A stretch of DNA of 64,000 bases from the NCBI RefSeq assembly GCF_039634785.1, contig NZ_JBBIAB010000005.1:310001-374000 (forward strand), in the 5' to 3' direction. A program made the position numbers and the translations under genes. Below the pieces are notes generated by a model. That model was given only the letters and a program-made list of their open reading frames with translations. It searched no databases and was not told the DNA's origin. Source of the DNA: Tistrella mobilis. Lineage in GTDB: Bacteria; Pseudomonadota; Alphaproteobacteria; Tistrellales; Tistrellaceae. Shown in pieces: positions 62,175 through 64,000 of the stretch (positions within the stretch are counted from its first letter, which is position 1; each line of letters opens with the position of its first letter).

Positions 62175-62906
62175 ATGGATGCTCCCATGCCGCCAGCCAT
62201 TGCCGCCCCCCTGCTTATGGTTCCGGATCCGGACTGCCCGCTCTGCCCCCGCCTCGCCGCCTGGCGGGCCGAACGGCAGGTCAGCGAACCGGATTGGCAC
62301 AACGGGCCGGTGCCGGCTTTCGGCCCGCTGTCGGCACGCCTGCTGGTCGTGGGGCTGGCGCCGGGGCTGCGGGGCGCCAACCGCACGGGACGCCCCTTCA
62401 CCGGCGATTATGCCGGCGACCTGCTCTACCCGACCCTGATCGACCACGGCTTCATCCGCGGCCGGTTCGACCGCAGGCCCGATGACGGTCTGGAGCCGGT
62501 CGACTGCCGGATCACCAATGCCGTGCGGTGCGTGCCGCCCGAGAACAAGCCGACACCTGCCGAGGCAAATACCTGCCGGCCGTTCCTGGTGTCTGAAATC
62601 GGGGCGATGACCGGGCTGCAGGTCATCCTGGCACTGGGGCGCATCGCCCATGATGCCGTGCTGCGGACCCTGGGCAGGCGGCTGGCCGATCACCCCTTCA
62701 GCCATGGCGCGCTGCACGCGCTGGCACCGGCACCGTCCGGAAAAAAGGCCGCGTCTCCCGTGACGCGGCCCCTGCTGCTGGCGGATAGTTTCCATTGTTC
62801 ACGCTATAACGTGAACACGGGTCGGCTTACGGCCGAGATGTTCGATGCTGTCCTGGCGGAAATCCGCCGTCGCCTGCCTGCCGCGGAAGGCCTTGTTCAG
62901 GAATAG
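62175..62906 (+). CDS. Family 5 (UDGb-type) uracil-DNA glycosylase
   Basis: A 243-residue Fe-S uracil-DNA glycosylase that excises uracil and related deaminated bases. Cysteines for the 4Fe-4S cluster are in CPLCPRL near the N-terminus, and in CRITNAVRCVPPENKPTPAEANTC. The active-site motif GLAPGLRGANRTGRPFTGDYAGDLLYPTL is of family 5, where the usual motif-1 catalytic residue is missing and an Ala/Gly pattern stands in its place. ADSFHCSRYNVNTGRL is the C-terminal H-x-S-x-x-N loop. The start is uncertain: ATG 62175 or 62187, neither with a Shine-Dalgarno sequence. The 3' end overlaps the convergent oxidoreductase gene by 10 nt. Confidence 0.88.
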   Translation: MDAPMPPAIAAPLLMVPDPDCPLCPRLAAWRAERQVSEPDWHNGPVPAFGPLSARLLVVGLAPGLRGANRTGRPFTGDYAGDLLYPTLIDHGFIRGRFDRRPDDGLEPVDCRITNAVRCVPPENKPTPAEANTCRPFLVSEIGAMTGLQVILALGRIAHDAVLRTLGRRLADHPFSHGALHALAPAPSGKKAASPVTRPLLLADSFHCSRYNVNTGRLTAEMFDAVLAEIRRRLPAAEGLVQE

Positions 62907-63604
62907 CGTTCTTCCTCGAACGGATCGGCGTAGTTGTGATAGCCGCGGACTTCCCAGAAGCCCGGCTGATCGGTCTCAGAAAACTCGATCCGGCGAATCC
63001 ACTTGGCGCTCTTCCAGAAATAGCGCTTGGGCACGACAAGGCGCACCGGCCCGCCATGCTCGCGGGTCAGCGGCTCACCCTGCCAGGCATGGGCAAGCAG
63101 AACGTCATCGTCCGCGAAGCCGTCGAGGTCGAGATTGGTGGTGTAGCCGTCATAGGAATGCAGCAGCACGAACCGCGCCTCGGGCTTGGGCTGCACCAGA
63201 TCCATCAGAGCGAAGGCCGACACGCCGTCCCAGTCGTTGTCATAGCGCGACCAGGTCGTGACGCAATGAATGTCGGACCGCATCCGCACCTGCGGCAAGG
63301 CCTGGAAATCGGCCCAGCGCAAGGTGACCGGGTTCTCGACCGCACCTGCGACCGTCAGCTCCCAGTCGCCCGGCCGGATCTCCGGCTGGATCCCCAGGTC
63401 GAGAACCGGGAAGTTGGTGACGAGTCGCTGGCCGGCCGGCAGGCGCTCGGCCTCGGGCCGGGGCCCGGTGCGACCGCTCAGCCCGCGGCCTTCCGCCGCC
63501 CATTTCCGCTTGGTATCGATCAGCTTGCGACGGACCTGACCAAGCAGGCCATCCTCGTCGCCGCTCGTGCGGTCTCCACCGGTCTTGCGGTCGTCACTGG
63601 CCAT
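62897..63604 (-). CDS. Sulfite oxidase-like molybdopterin-dependent oxidoreductase, without export signal
   Basis: A 235-residue protein with the sulfite-oxidase fold: PGDWELTVAGAVENPVTLRWADFQALPQV, the molybdenum-binding cysteine in DIHCVTTWSRYDNDWDGVSAFALMDL and LLAHAWQGEPLTREHGGPVRLVVPKRYFWKSAKWIRRIEF. It resembles YuiH-type and MsrP-type domains. Unlike MsrP it has no twin-arginine signal, and the N-terminus is charged, so a cytoplasmic location is likely. No haem domain or dimerisation domain is present. The start at 63604 follows AAGGGG. It starts 4 nt after smpB on the same strand. Substrate and electron acceptor are unknown. Confidence 0.86.
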   Translation of the reverse strand: MASDDRKTGGDRTSGDEDGLLGQVRRKLIDTKRKWAAEGRGLSGRTGPRPEAERLPAGQRLVTNFPVLDLGIQPEIRPGDWELTVAGAVENPVTLRWADFQALPQVRMRSDIHCVTTWSRYDNDWDGVSAFALMDLVQPKPEARFVLLHSYDGYTTNLDLDGFADDDVLLAHAWQGEPLTREHGGPVRLVVPKRYFWKSAKWIRRIEFSETDQPGFWEVRGYHNYADPFEEERYS

Positions 63605-63608
63605 GACC

Positions 63609-64000
63609 TTACCCCTTCTCGCGCATCAGCCGGCCCTTCTGGCGGTCCCAGTCGCGGTCACGTTCGGTCGCGCGCTTGTCGTGCAGCTTCTTGCCCTTGG
63701 CCAGGCCCAGCTTCAGCTTGGCCATGCCCTTGTCGTTGAAATAGAGCACCAGCGGCACGATGGTAACCCCCTCCCGCTTGATCAGACCGAAGAGCCGGTT
63801 GATCTCCTTGCGGTGCAGAAGGAGTTTGCGCTTGCGGCGGGGTTCGTGATTGAAGCGGTTGCCGCCGCCGTATTCAGGGATGTTCGCGTTGATCAGCCAG
63901 GCTTCGTTGCTTTCCACCGAAGCATAGCTTTCCGCGATGTTGCACTTGCCACCGCGCAGGCTCTTCACCTCGGTGCCGGTCAGCACAAGACCCGCCTCGA
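63609..64000 (-). CDS. smpB: SsrA-binding protein SmpB, cut by the window edge
   Basis: The last 130 codons of smpB; the start lies beyond 64000. SmpB binds tmRNA and delivers it to stalled ribosomes for trans-translation. The edge codons read [26 protein letters not shown], the standard N-terminal core, followed by [40 protein letters not shown] and [39 protein letters not shown], the basic tail that enters the mRNA channel. All parts visible are normal. A tmRNA gene is not seen in this window. The molybdopterin gene follows after 4 nt, so the two probably share a transcript. Confidence 0.96.
   Translation of the reverse strand, partial: EAGLVLTGTEVKSLRGGKCNIAESYASVESNEAWLINANIPEYGGGNRFNHEPRRKRKLLLHRKEINRLFGLIKREGVTIVPLVLYFNDKGMAKLKLGLAKGKKLHDKRATERDRDWDRQKGRLMREKG

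Overview
The window reads as one contiguous stretch of chromosome from a high-GC alphaproteobacterium. The housekeeping order folK-rpoZ-rsh-pyrE-pdxJ-acpS-lepB-rnc-era, the aspartate-type (non-zinc) HemB, DUF502, SdhE, a Bpt-type aminoacyl transferase and TAT-exported TRAP receptors all fit a Rhodospirillales/Tistrella-like lineage. The genus is inference. I see no insertion sequence, phage, CRISPR array, rRNA or tRNA. Almost every base is in a supported gene or a short regulatory gap, and many long antisense open frames are by-products of the base composition.

Layout. 1-3449: end of a branched-chain-type ABC importer (LivF, LivK), an isocitrate-lyase-superfamily enzyme and an IclR regulator, one catabolic unit. 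3450-4873: two near-identical cold-shock proteins, each behind a long structured leader. 4936-8088: a metallophosphatase, a GT4 glycosyltransferase and a di-iron hydroxylase behind PHO-box-like repeats, read here as a phosphate-starvation lipid-remodelling operon. 8204-13470: two chemoreceptors with almost identical signalling halves, flanking an RNA methyltransferase. 13561-17468: a CoA ligase, a PleD-like regulator with a degenerate output domain, and a YqjD/YqjE-like pair. 17640-23949: mfd, sdhE and recG. 23950-26965: two Rnk/GreA-like proteins, a DUF502 membrane protein and a probable fluoroacetate dehalogenase. 27122-34067: spermidine pathway genes (speD, speE and, 4.2 kb on, an ornithine decarboxylase) interspersed with a MarR regulator, an acyl-CoA hydrolase, hemB and an exported hydratase-fold protein. 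34279-38847: penicillin-acylase-family amidase, threonine ammonia-lyase, Bpt.

38930-45733 is a TRAP transporter locus: three paralogous receptors, each with its own promoter or operator and a terminator or stem-loop, followed by one DctQM membrane pair. 45759-49797: parC, recO and a LysR regulator divergent from an NAD-dependent epimerase. 50848-52615: a three-gene membrane cluster with ExbB/MotA-like and ExbD-like subunits plus an unrecognised partner. It is the best candidate for an undescribed system here. 52901-61038: the long housekeeping operon, in which the PdxJ homologue has lost most recognisable active-site motifs. 61174-64000: a NYN-domain protein with an acidic tail, a family-5 uracil-DNA glycosylase behind a 16-bp tandem repeat, a molybdopterin oxidoreductase and the start of smpB.

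Start codons were chosen by eye from Shine-Dalgarno-like sequences, gene overlaps and family N-termini. No database or profile search was run, so all family assignments rest on recognised motifs.
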